From Caecitellus pseudoparvulus (Eukaryota; Bigyra: Bicosoecida), in the NCBI GenBank assembly GCA_965644315.1, contig CBFFRQ010000040.1, positions 342,124 to 406,123 of the forward strand: DNA of 64,000 bases, given 5' to 3'. The notes beneath the pieces are model-generated. The model was not told the origin of the DNA. It made no database searches and saw nothing but the letters and a program-made list of their open reading frames with translations. The position numbers and the translations under genes were made by a program. Shown piece by piece: positions 53,278 to 64,000 of the stretch; within the stretch, counting starts at the first letter, position 1, and each line of letters begins with the position of its first letter.

Positions 53278-56200
53278 ATGGCTGGCAATCTCAAGCAGTG
53301 GGCTGACAGCGACGAAGAGGGCGATGACATCTTGGGCAGCATGGTTTCAGATTCCGCACAGGTGCGCTGCCCAGCACATGCTTGCAGCGAGCAGCGCTGA
53401 CCTCGAAAGCCCTGCACGACGCTGCCCTCCATCTCAGGTCAAATCTGGACTGCTGCAGATTTCCCCACCACCAGTCCCTGCCGCCAGTGCGCTGGCTGCC
53501 TTTGCAGACAGCGACACCGATGATGAGGCCTGGCCAGCCGCTGCGAAAGTCGAGGCAGCACCGGCCCCCGCACCAGCTGCAGCGGGCAGCCTTTCAAAGT
53601 GGGCCGACTCTGACAGCGAGGACAGTGACACGCTGCCTGCGTTGAAGCCGGCCTCTGCGCCGGAGACCGGCGTGGTGCAGTGGCCGGGCGCAGGTCAGTC
53701 GGCGGCGCCCCGCCCTCCCCGTGTGCACACGACAGCGCTGTCTATGGAGGTGAACTTGGCGTTCCTGGACAGCGACAGCGACGACGGGGGTGCCGCCAAG
53801 CCGCCGCCCAGCCCCGAGTCCAAACAGACCCGCTCCCTGGCCCAGTGGCGCGACAGTGACGATGAGGACGACACAGTGCAGTTGACAGGCAGCGGGGCGG
53901 GGGGACGAGCGCCTGGCCCAGCGGCGCCCGCTGCCGTGGGCGGCGAGGCCAGCGACTCGGAGTCCAGCGAGGACTGGGACGAAGACTGGGACGAGGAGCT
54001 GCGGCACGAGCAGCTGGACGCGGCGGCGGTGGCGGCTGCCATGGGGGACAGTGAGTGGGGGGCCCCTGCCAAGCCGGGAGGGGGGGGCGTGGCTGGCATC
54101 CGCAGCATGTTCAAAGACATGGCAGCCGCCAGCGCTGCGCCCGCCGCAGCCTCCACCCGCTCCACAGCCGCTTCGCGCCTGGGCTCCCTGCCGCGTGACT
54201 CCTGGCTGACGGGGCAAGTGCAGGCGGCGCTGTTCGAAGGGGGCAGCGGTGCAAGCAGCTCCACCAAGGCACAGAGCGTGGCGGAGCAGGTGCAAGCGGG
54301 AGGAGCGACGCTGCTCTGGCAGCGCCTGCCGGGGGGTCCGCAGTGCTATGTGGGCGGCCCCCCTGAGGGCTTGCCAGGTGCGGCGACGGGGCCGTTGCCG
54401 GGTGCACTGGAGGCTGCCGCGTGTGCCGATGCTGCCTTCCTGCAGACTGCGCTGCCGACGTCCATGCCAGTGCCGCCGTCGCTCTTCCCGGCAGCCGACG
54501 CGGGGGGCTGTGCTTCTGCCTTTGGCATGGCGACGCCGCTGGACTTGACTCAGGGGCTGGCGAGGTCGCTGGGGTTGCCAGGGGAGACACCGCCCTCCAT
54601 GGTAGCAACGGCGCAGATGGTGGTGGAGAGCTGCCCCCTACCACACCTACACCGTGGCATGCTGCACTGCGCCACGGCGGTGCGGGCGGCACCCCCCCCT
54701 GCCGAGTGCTGGACCCCCCCTCAGCACCACACTCTGGGCACACGTCGAGGCGCCCGTCTACCCTCCCTGCCGTCCTTGGTCAGTGGCAGCAAGCCCGCTG
54801 CACTAGTGCGGGACACTGTGCAGCAGGTGCTGGAGGGCGTGCTGCGGGGGCCAGCTCCCTCCCCCACCGCTGGCTCACACCGCACCCTGAGTGGGGACCT
54901 GGCCGCGGGGCAGGAGGGGGCGGAGGCTCACTGGCGCAGCACGGCGCTGCCTGAGGCGCTCTCCAGCCCCAGTGTGTACGTGGAGGCCTTCTCGCCTGGG
55001 GAGGGTGGCTTCCCTGCGCGTGGGGTGGCGCGAGTGCAGGCGGCTCTGGATGACGCAGCACCCCTGTCAGCCACTGTGCAGCGCCTGGTGCACCCGTGCA
55101 TTGGCGCGCCCTTCCCTGAAGAGGATGTAGCCAAGCTGCAGGCACACATCGCAGGTGCGGTGGAGGCCGGGCTGGCTTGCCTGCACAGTGAGCTGGGCGG
55201 CGCCGAGGCTGGTGGGTCGGCGGTGGCGCCACTCAGCCCCCTGTGGCTGGTGGCACACACCACCATCGTGAAGCGCCTGGTGCACGTGGCCAGCGACGAG
55301 GGGAACAGCCCGACGGGGGTGGTGTGTGCCGCGGCAGCGGCTGTGGCCGTCGCAGCTGTCCTGTTCCAGCAGCTCAACGCGTGTGTGGGGCAGGCGCCCA
55401 CCGCGTCGCTGGCGGATGACCGCTGGCTACCGGCAGTGTTCGAGGCAGGTGTGGACTGCTTGATCAGTCTCACGCCCCTGGCCACCCTCCCCGTGCCGGT
55501 AGTGACCCTCTTGGCCGGAAGGCACTACATCGCCACCGAAGCAGCGCGCCACGCCACAGTGCAGGCGGCGGTGCCTGCCCCGCGACCGCCCGTGCGCCGT
55601 TCCATGTCGCAGCGCAATGTGCGGGCCGTGCAGTCGCCGGACCGCGCCGCCGCGTTCTTGCGCCATGTGGACGGCGTGTCTCCCGACCTGGGGCTGCTGT
55701 GCAAGCATGGCCCTCAGGCCACAGCAGCTGACGGCGTGATGGCGGCACTGGCAGCATCAGTGCGCCGTGTGACCACCTGCGCAGCTCACGACCTGTTCAT
55801 GCTGTGCAGCCAGCGGTGGCCGGGGGAGACCCCGGAGGAGGAGCTGTCACGGCGGTGTCAGCTGCAGCTGCGCCTGGTGACGTGGCAAGTGACCGCGGGG
55901 GTCCACATCGCGACGCACGCCATTGCGAGCCTGCCGCCCAAGCGCCTGCCGCAGCGACGGGCAGAGCACCGCCCGCCGGCATTTCCCTGCCCCGCCAGCC
56001 TGCGCAGGGCTACGAGCGGCCTGGCTGCGGCGGGGTGGGCTCTGCACGCCACGCTGCAGCTGGAGATGGCATCCCCCCTCGCCCTGGAGCCCGAGCTCAT
56101 GCATGGCCTCGGAATCGTGTCTGCAGTGCTCGCCGCCAGCGCTGTGCTGGTAGAGGCCGGCTCATCGCCGCTGGCAATCGCTGGCGCTGGCGGCGACCTA

Positions 56201-59200
56201 CCCATGCCGCTTCTACGCGGCGACGAAGATGGCTTGGTACCGGCATTGGGCAAGCTCTTTGTTGCAGAGCAGGGTGATGCTGCCGCCCCAGGCCTGCCTC
56301 CCAGGCTGGACAGGGTCTGCGGACTGGTGCCAGTGTGGCACTTCGAGCCCCCTGCAGCCTCCTGCGCCGCTGCCGCTGCCGCGGTGCTGTCGTCCACCCT
56401 CCTGTGCCACCCCCGAAGTGCCATGCGGGATGCCGTGCAGCAGTGCGTGGGTGGGTCGGAGCCTCAGCAACTCACTGGCGCACTGCAGCTGCAGCACGCT
56501 GTCTCTGCGCCGGTGCTGGGCAACGTCATCGTCGCCGCTCTGCTGCCGCACGTCGCTCTGGCCTCCACGCCTGGAACGGGCCCGGCCGTGCCACCCCTGC
56601 CCGCCACGCAATTGTCTGCTGCGGTGGGTTTGGGCGCGGATTCCATTCCTCGGCTGTCTGACCTGCACCCACTGCGGTTCAGCGGTGAGGTGGACTATGA
56701 CATCCTCGCGCAGTCAGGCGGCGGCGGCGACGAGGCGATTGCCGCGCCCCGCACTGCCTTGGGCGTCATGCGCCACGCCAGGTCAGTCAGCACCACGCTG
56801 GCCATCCACGCAGCTGTGGTGGTGGACCACTCAGCGTGGTGGACACAGGCCGCTGGAGTGATGACACACGCGCTGGCACACGCATGTGCCCGGGTTCTGG
56901 CCTGGCACGAACAGGCCAGTGCGCGCAACGTGAACATGAAGGAGCAGCTGCACGTGCCGCCTGGCCCTGGTCGCCGTCTGCGGTACTCGCCCGCGTTCCA
57001 CCTGTCCCGCATCGCGCAGCGGCAGGCCACGATGGGCCAGGGCTTGGCAGCGGTGCAAGGCGGCGGTGTGGGGGATGCCAGCCTGCTGGAAGCACAGTGT
57101 GCGTTGCTCAGGCGCTGTGCGGGCCTGCATCGCATGCTGACCCATTGCACTCCGGATGGTGCCCCAGACATGCGCGGCGGATGTGTCGCCGCCGTGCACT
57201 CGCTGTCCCTGGACGCGCTGCGCCTGCTAGGTGCAGCGCCTGTGTCTGGGCTCATGGCGGTGCTGGCGGCAGCGGAGCCCAGCCACCCAGACGGTGGCAG
57301 TGCATTCCTGGTCCTGCCCGGGGCAGCTGGTAAGGACGCGCTCCCCCATAACCTCCTGCAGCAGCTGGAGTCTGTGGCGCTGTGGGGGGAGAGTCTTTGC
57401 CAGCACGGAAGCAAGGGGCTGCGGGGCGTGGGCGTGCTGCTCACAGAGCTAGGCATGGCCAGCGGCGCGGCCCTCAAGCTGCACCAAGTCCAACCAGGCT
57501 TTGCCACCCGCCACGACGTGCTCATGCGATCGCAACCCTGGGAAGTGCTCGCCACTCGCTCGAGCGCAGCTGGCCTGCACGGCCGCGCAGCAGTCACTCT
57601 GCACGGCCTGTGGCTGCATGCCTTGACGCGGAGAGACCTGCAGGCGATGCACCGCCTGACGCGGCCCCTGGCAGCTGCATGGAGGCAGGTGGGCGCCGAG
57701 TCCATGGCGCTGCAAGTGTACAGTGACACGCTGCTCTGCCTGCACGGAAACTCGTTGCTGCCGTCACCCGTAGGTGTCGTCCCCACCCTCGCTGCGTGGG
57801 TGGTGGATGGCAGCAGGGTAGCGTGGCCAATGTTCATTGGAAGCGCCCCCAGCCAACCAGTCCACGGCAGTCAGTGGCACGCACTGCTACCAGGCACGAC
57901 AGCGGCGTTGACGGAGGCCCTGGCCCAGGCATGGCACAGCACAGTCATGCAGAACGTACAGCTGCCAGAGTCGCCGACCAGCTCAGGGGGGGCAGCCCCC
58001 CCGCCAAATCTGCCCAGCATGCTGGAAGCGACGATGGATTATGTGCGGCAGGCGGTTCCAGGGGGGCTCGTAGGGCCTGACGACGCGTTCCCGAGGCACG
58101 TGGCTGGGTTTGGCCGGGGGACTGTGAACCCGACATCATCCCGGCAGTCGCCAACCCAGCAGCGCTCAGTGGATGGCTGGGCTGCGTATGCTGGCAATGC
58201 CATTGGTCGAGTCGTGGAGATGCGTGGCGTGGCATGCAGCGCCGTGAACTGGTCGCCACTTTCGGCTCTGCGCAGCACGAGCAAGGGCCCAGCCTTGGGC
58301 CCGCAGCGTGCATGGAGCTCGAGCACCCTGGCACAGTGCCTGCACTTCACATCGCTGGCATGGGGTGCCGCGAATGTCCGCGCCCAAGTAGAGGCCACCT
58401 TGGCTGCGGAGGCTTGGCGGCCATCCGAAGGCGAGCTGGCACATCTTGTGCTGTCGCTGGCTCACTGCGCCACCACGCTGTGCATGCACCGGCTAGCATG
58501 CCAGGTGACAACGGCAGCCATACTCTCGTGCCGCCCTGAGCACGTTCGAGCAGGCAACATTCCGCCTGTGCGAGAGTTTGGGCGCATGTTCATGCACGCC
58601 CTGCACATCGGCAGGCTGGCCATTCCACCTCCGATGAGGGAACTTCATCGGGAGAACCCCCCTGAAGTGCACGGCAGTGCTTGGTTGGCGCTGCTGCTGC
58701 AACTGGCAGTGTCCTACTTCAGGGCAGGGCAGCACAACGACAGCTGCACGGTGCTGCTTCACGTGCTGCCGTTCCTTCCGCTCCTGGCTGCAAGAGAAGA
58801 AGTGGACGAAGAGCTGACACAGGGCGCACAGCTGGACCACGCCGTGATCACACACGTCACAGTATGCCCCTCCATTAGTGTTGCGGGTGGTCGTGCAGAG
58901 TCACCGCTGCAGCGTTCCCACCTCGTCATTCGAAAGCTGTCTACCCGGCCACAGCCGTCACCACTGCATGTGGTACCGCTGGGCTTGCAGGCAAACCTGC
59001 TGTGGGTTCGAAACTTGACGGCACTGGGGCGGTTTCCAGCCGCAGCAGCTTCCGCGGCGTTCCTGGTGCACACTTTGGAGCGCTTTGTTGACTGGGACTT
59101 TGGCTCTGACACGCACCGCCGCCAGTCTTCAGGTGTTCGTTCACCACCTCGCACAACCACAGGCGCCGAAGCGGCAGCGCGAGCCAAGGCGGTGGCTGAG

Positions 59201-62200
59201 GTGCACCTCGAACGAGGCCGAGCTCTTGGTCGGTGGGTTCAGAACCCTGCAGCGGCTGGTGACGTTGTGGGGAGGGACGAGAAGTCTACTGCAACATTCA
59301 AAGAGCTGCCGGGGCAGCTGCAAGGTGTTGAGCGCAGGGCGTTCCACGCATGGAACACCACACTCCACTGGCAGCACAGCTCGCAAGTTGAAACAACCCC
59401 CCACCACCGTTCAAAGAGCAGCCACTTTGACGTTGGCAGTTTGTCAGGGGTGGAGGCATGCGAGCTGCATCCGTGGTTCAATGGGTCTCACTTCGCAAGT
59501 CTTTGGGGCGTGCTGGAGGGCGCCTTGGCATCTTTGAACACTGCTGCACTCATTTTCACGAGCTTCAAGCAATTTGACAGGGCTCTGCGCTGCCGCATGG
59601 AAGCGTCCAGCGTGACTATGGAGTGGTGCTCGGGGAAGCGATGCAAGCTGCCCAAGCCTTCTCAAGGGGTGCCCGTCGTGGCCGCCACGTCCTCGGGCAC
59701 AGCGGCGCTGGAGGAGGCTGCAGAGACACCTGACAGCCCTGCGACAGAGGCAGATATCAAAGCGCTGGGCCCCGTGACAGACACCGTACGGGTGTACCGA
59801 AGGTTCAGCGTCCCGCACGCGTGGGCTCTGCACGCTGGGCACATCGCCGAGGTCAAGAGCGGCTTGGATGAAGTGCTGGACACGGTGCTGGCAGAGTGGC
59901 AGCCAGGCCCAAGTTTGGAGCAGGGCATGTGGCATGCCCAGGCAGGCCTTGACGCTGCTGGTCGGGGCGGCGACGCCCTCATGGCCATGCGTTGCCACTT
60001 GCTGTTAGCTGAAGGGTACCTCGCCCTCCGCGGACGCGCAAAAGTGGAGAAGGGGGCTGAGGACCTGAGCGAAACTCATATGGGTGCGATGGCCACAGCG
60101 CATTGGTGCGAATCGCTCTCCCTCTTCCGTGCCTTGTTTGTAGCGGGCGGCTCCGTTCCGCTCGTCAGGCGCCGGGATGTGCTGTGGCAAGACGCGGTCT
60201 CGGAAACCGCAGATCGCCTGCTGCAGTGCCTGTGCCAGTTCCGGGCTGTTTTTGTGAACGACCACATTGGGCTGTTCAGCACTCAGAACAGCATCGCGCA
60301 AGATGTGCAGCGATCAGCCCGGAGCATGTGGCTGCCGCCTCCAGTCGGATTGACGTCCCTCTCCGAGCTGGCCATGTCCCGGGCGCCGCTGGGCAGCATC
60401 CCAGACAGCTTGGCAGCGGCATTCAAGGCCAAGCTACCCGCCACCACACACACTCTCCCCAGCGCAGATACGCAAGCGTGGCAAGGTGCGACAATCATTC
60501 CCACGCGACTGCTGAGCACAGCAACAGCGCCACAGCGACGTGCTGCGAAAGAGGAGCAGAAGGAAGGCTCGGTCGTCATGCTGCGGACAACTGCCTTGGA
60601 TCGCACCTTCTTGCACCCCCCCAGTGCGGCGGAGGCTCGCGTCCTGTCTGCACAGTGCTTGCGTGGTCCGTTGCATGATCCGGGCCAGGCTTTTGACGGG
60701 CCGCCGCTCACTGCCAGCCTTGACAACAGACCTGGTCTTGCCATTCCGCCACTGGACTTGCCTGATCCGTCAGCGCCAGCCCTGGTCGCCAGCAGCATTG
60801 GGGCATACATTTCGGATGCCAAGCTGCGCATGTGTGGGGAAGCTGATGTGCTTGCGGCTGCCGCACCGTTGCTGCCTCCAGCGCTGGTACCAGGATTTCG
60901 CAGCCGAACTGGTACGCTTCGGAGCCACTGGAGCAACCCAGATGCCGTTGGCGTGGCACGGGAGACTGGCAGCGCTGCTGGGCGCAGCGTGGCAAGTGGC
61001 CACTCCAGCACGACCACCCCCGACCCACCTGGACGCAGGGCCAGTGCGGCACGGCAAGGGGGGTCACCTGCCCTGCCCCCTCGGGCCGGATCCCGAGCGG
61101 GCCATGCAGGCTTGAGGGGACAAGGTGGTGCCGTGTTGACCCAGACTTCGTATGCAGTGTCTGGGGACAGCGATACTGGGCATGCCAGCGAGTCTGTGTT
61201 GGAGGACTTGCTTGAAGGGCATGCATATTTGCGGCGCCTAACCGCACGATCTATGCGCCGGGGGCAGCACACACAGCTTCCCGCTGAGGCGACAGCTGCG
61301 CAAAAGCTGAAGGCGCGCAGGGCCAAGTACAGCACCTTCCCCCCCCAAGGTAAGAGCGGTATTCGAGGCATTCCCCGCAGCACCATGCGGCGCGGTGCAC
61401 ACGACATGTCCCGTCCTCCGCTGTCAGGAACCAGTGGCAGTGAGGGGGGGGACGGTGATGCCAGTTCCCAATCTGAGAGCACGCTTGGCGACGCGGCCAC
61501 CACGAACATGGACGCCAGAGGGTGGTGTGTATTTGACGGTGTTGCGCTGTTGGAGCTCGTGCTGGATGGCCCTGCGATGTTAACGCAGTGTGCAACAGCA
61601 GCAGCAACAAGCGCTCTTGGCGCATTCGCGAGCGGGGAAGTGCAGTGGAGCCCCGCGACAAGGGTGCGCCCACTGGCAAGCACTTCCATGCGAGTCGCCG
61701 CGCAAGCTATCGCCGTCGATGGCAGCAGCACAGTCACCATGGCGTTTGCAGCACAGCAAGAGGCAGGGGGGCAGATGCGGCGGCATGGATCAATTCCCAC
61801 ACATGAGCATGGTAGTCCTTACTTGCATCCAAGCGCACCCCCTACGCTGACATTGCCCCATCCGAACGGCCCGTTGGACTCTGCCGAGTATGAGTGGTCC
61901 CCGCCGCCGTTGGAGCTGGCCCGTGTGTCATCGGGCTGTGTTTCAGCGTGGCTGAGTGCGGCTGTCTTGCCCGGATGGCGAGGCGCGACACGCAGAGCAG
62001 CTCTGGTGGGTGCTATCCGCACGGCTTATGGTCCTCGTGCAGCGGGGCTGGATCGTGCACCCTTTTCTTGGCTCATGGCCGCCGCACAGGCACACGATAC
62101 GCGTTCCCTTCAAGAAGCCGACCTTCGTGACACTTGGCGGCCAGGGCTGCCGTCCGTTGCCGCGATGCTGCAGCGCAGCTTCTTTTGTTCGCTGCTGCCA

Positions 62201-64000
62201 GCGCGAGGGACGTACGTCGTACATGCACCATTCCTAGGGCGAATGCCGCAGCTGCAGCGGTATGGCAATGCGGCGAAAGCGCAAAGGAACAGCATGGACA
62301 AGGTGGACATGCCGCTGTGGGCTATCGCTGAAGCGCCACCAGCTGCGCATGGGAGTATGGCATCTCCACAGCCAAGCAAGCTCACTTCCCCGCGCGCTGG
62401 GGTGCTGTCCAGGATGTCGGTGCCTGTGGAGCGCCCGGGCAAAGAGGCCAATGAGACGAAGCGACTTCTCACCCCCCTCCACACTTACGCTAGAGACCTG
62501 CTGAAGCTGTGGGTCGGCCAGTCGACGACACGCTCAAGCAGCGACAGGAGCGAGGATAGCACATTGCTGGGTTCGAAGCAGTTGGATGCAATGTGCAAGG
62601 CTCTGCTGTGGGCAGTGTTCGCCTCGCCACATGCCCAGCTGAAGCTCCTGGCTTGCCAGTTACAAGAGCAAGGGCAGCTCGCCGGGCGTCTCCCCCAAGC
62701 TCACTCACCCACGACTCCTGTTCGCAAGTCCTGGGGTCGCTCAGTCAAGCACAAGCGCACCGCGATTCCAGCCCCGCCCTTCACTCTCGTCGTGAACGCC
62801 CACGCAACTCCCCTGCCCTGGGAAGCTATGCTGAGCGTGGGTCTTGCAAAGCTCGCAGGCAGCAACCGTGACAGCATGGTGGTGAACTCGAGCGTCACAG
62901 GCACCCCCCAGATAGGCACTGCCGCCCACCTTCGGCAGATGAGAGAGCAGCAGGATGCATCTGCTGCGGAGAGTGCTAAACTCAATGCCCAGGTCGGGAC
63001 GCTGTACTTTTCCCGCACTTCCAGCCTCGTATCATCGCTGCACAGCGCGGCTCTTGGGCGAGAGAAGCACTTGCGCGTGACAGAAGCCACAGCGGGCTCA
63101 AAGGCAAGGCTGTTCCTTCCCCTCTTCCTGGGATCCAACGGAAAGAGCCTGTCCAGTGCCTCAGCTGCGTCCCAGCGGACCTTGGACACGATCCGCAAAA
63201 GGGCAGCGCAGTGCAGGGCTGAAGAGGCATGGTCCAAGCCCTGCACCGCAGTGCCTACCTGTCCGCCCCCCCTGGATGTGTGCAAAGTGGTGCCTGCTGT
63301 TCGGGCGACGCTGCGCGCAAGCGCCTCGCAGCGGGTCTTTCCCGGATCGCTGCGACTGCTCCAGCACAGTGCAGGGAGCTTCGTCGACAAGCAGCGCTTT
63401 GCAGCGGCGGAAGACCTTGGCCCGCCAATGACAGGAACGATGATTGCCGAACAAATGGACTCGCCGGCAGGCAAGGGGAAGCTGCCGCATTGGAGGTGGG
63501 ACCCCGCCTTCGCCAGCTCGGCGGCTTGGACTGGCCCGCTGAACTCGCCGCTGGCCCTCAAGACAAGCTTCTTCAGTAGCGCTCACTCGAAAGCTGGTAA
63601 GGCGACGCTAGTGGACTCGACTCTCATGCGCCTGTCACCCTGGGGCATGCAGCAGTGGCTTGCAGGCCGATGTGCGGAGGAAGACTTCCCTGTCATCATC
63701 CTCCAGCATGCAGATGTGCTGGAGCAGTCTGAGACTGTGCTGTGGCTGCAGCATGCCTTGCCACACGTGCCCATCGTTGCCCTCCCGTCCTTTGAGGCAC
63801 ACTATACTGCGGCTCTGGACAAGCTACAGCACGTTGTGCACAACGCGTACCGACGCCCGACGGATTCCCCGCACCTCTCAACGCACACAAGGGTGCTGCA
63901 GCACGCAGTGGACTGCATCGCCGCCGAGCTGAAGCTACAGTGTCTCCTGCTGAACCTCCCGTGCGCGTCCGAGCCCAGTGCAGCGAGCTTTTCAGGCGCT
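53278..64000 (+). CDS. Giant uncharacterised protein, runs off the window (at least 3,549 residues)
   Basis: Exon 1 53278-53361 (context GCCATGG) joins in phase 0 across a 76-bp intron (donor GTGCGC, acceptor CCATCTCAG) to an exon starting at 53438. From there the frame stays open to the last base; I checked it at several points including 58742, 59342, 61082 and 63902. The N-terminus has three copies of an L-x-x-W-x-D-S-D acidic motif (QWADSDEE at residue 8, KWADSDSED near 83, QWRDSDDED near 165), then a very acidic tract. The body is Ala/Leu-rich and helical (for example LLQLAVSYFRAGQHNDSCTV, RCHLLLAEGYLALRGRA), suggesting TPR/HEAT-like scaffolding. Near residue 3154 a strand precedes LPWEAM, as in CHAT/separase-type folds; this is weak. 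Large ciliary TPR proteins are one possibility. No function assigned. Confidence 0.8.

Noticed and set aside
60283-61800. 505-codon minus-strand open frame
   Set aside because: Lies opposite the continuous giant plus-strand frame that begins at 53278; Ser/Ala-rich shadow with no domain.
1-64000. tRNA, rRNA, transposon or origin sequences
   Set aside because: I looked in all spacers for tRNA-like arms, terminal inverted repeats and reverse-transcriptase or transposase motifs and saw none; a covariance-model scan would be needed to exclude small RNAs.

Overview
This is a gene-dense, GC-rich stretch of nuclear DNA from a eukaryote. It carries spliceosomal introns and unmistakable eukaryotic genes (PRP8, eIF3c, ribosomal uL23/RPL23A, single-chain ATP-citrate lyase, an E2 ubiquitin-conjugating enzyme, AFG1-type mitochondrial ATPase, MO25/CAB39, an AGC kinase). 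A membrane hybrid histidine kinase, a Zn2Cys6-like factor, a giant C-type-lectin/multi-membrane protein and a Tudor-like repeat protein suggest a free-living protist. A stramenopile-like or related lineage is my best guess at low confidence; no marker here settles it.

Layout. 2-1711 (+): PP2C phosphatase, 5' end outside the window. 1906-11863 (+): giant CTLD/mucin/multi-TM surface protein. 12174-12910 (+): MAPEG protein in four exons. 13026-13863 (-): RPL23A, divergent from ACLY at 14338-17834 (+). 18172-18966 (+) and 18986-19576 (-): two small convergent genes I do not recognise. 19818-25503 (-): Tudor-like repeat protein with eight nearly identical 276-bp units. 25737-29079 (-): eIF3c. 29194-29930 (-): E2 enzyme. 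30177-31658 (-): AFG1-like ATPase. 32523-36142 (+): DEP/START-like/AGC kinase. 36541-37584 (+): ankyrin-repeat protein. 37760-45230 (+): PRP8. 45287-48835 (-): membrane hybrid histidine kinase. 49101-50524 (+): MO25. 51025-53018 (+): Zn2Cys6-like/PAS-like factor. 53278-64000 (+): start of a giant protein that runs off the window.

Gene structure. I resolved 21 introns by matching reading-frame phase across GT-AG junctions (the CTLD gene is only tentative). They are short (about 67-134 bp, two longer), mostly in the first part of the coding sequence, and 15 of 21 donors read GTGCG rather than GTRAG. Intergenic gaps are small (20 to about 860 bp). The hexamer AATGCA lies 0-170 bases downstream of nearly every stop codon on the coding strand, which makes it a strong candidate for this organism's 3'-end/polyadenylation signal. 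A second motif, ATTTCCGC, recurs near gene 5' ends.

Functionally this is a mixture of housekeeping genes (translation, splicing, cytosolic acetyl-CoA supply, ubiquitin, mitochondrial quality control) and signalling or surface genes. I see no operon logic, mobile element, CRISPR array, rRNA or tRNA.
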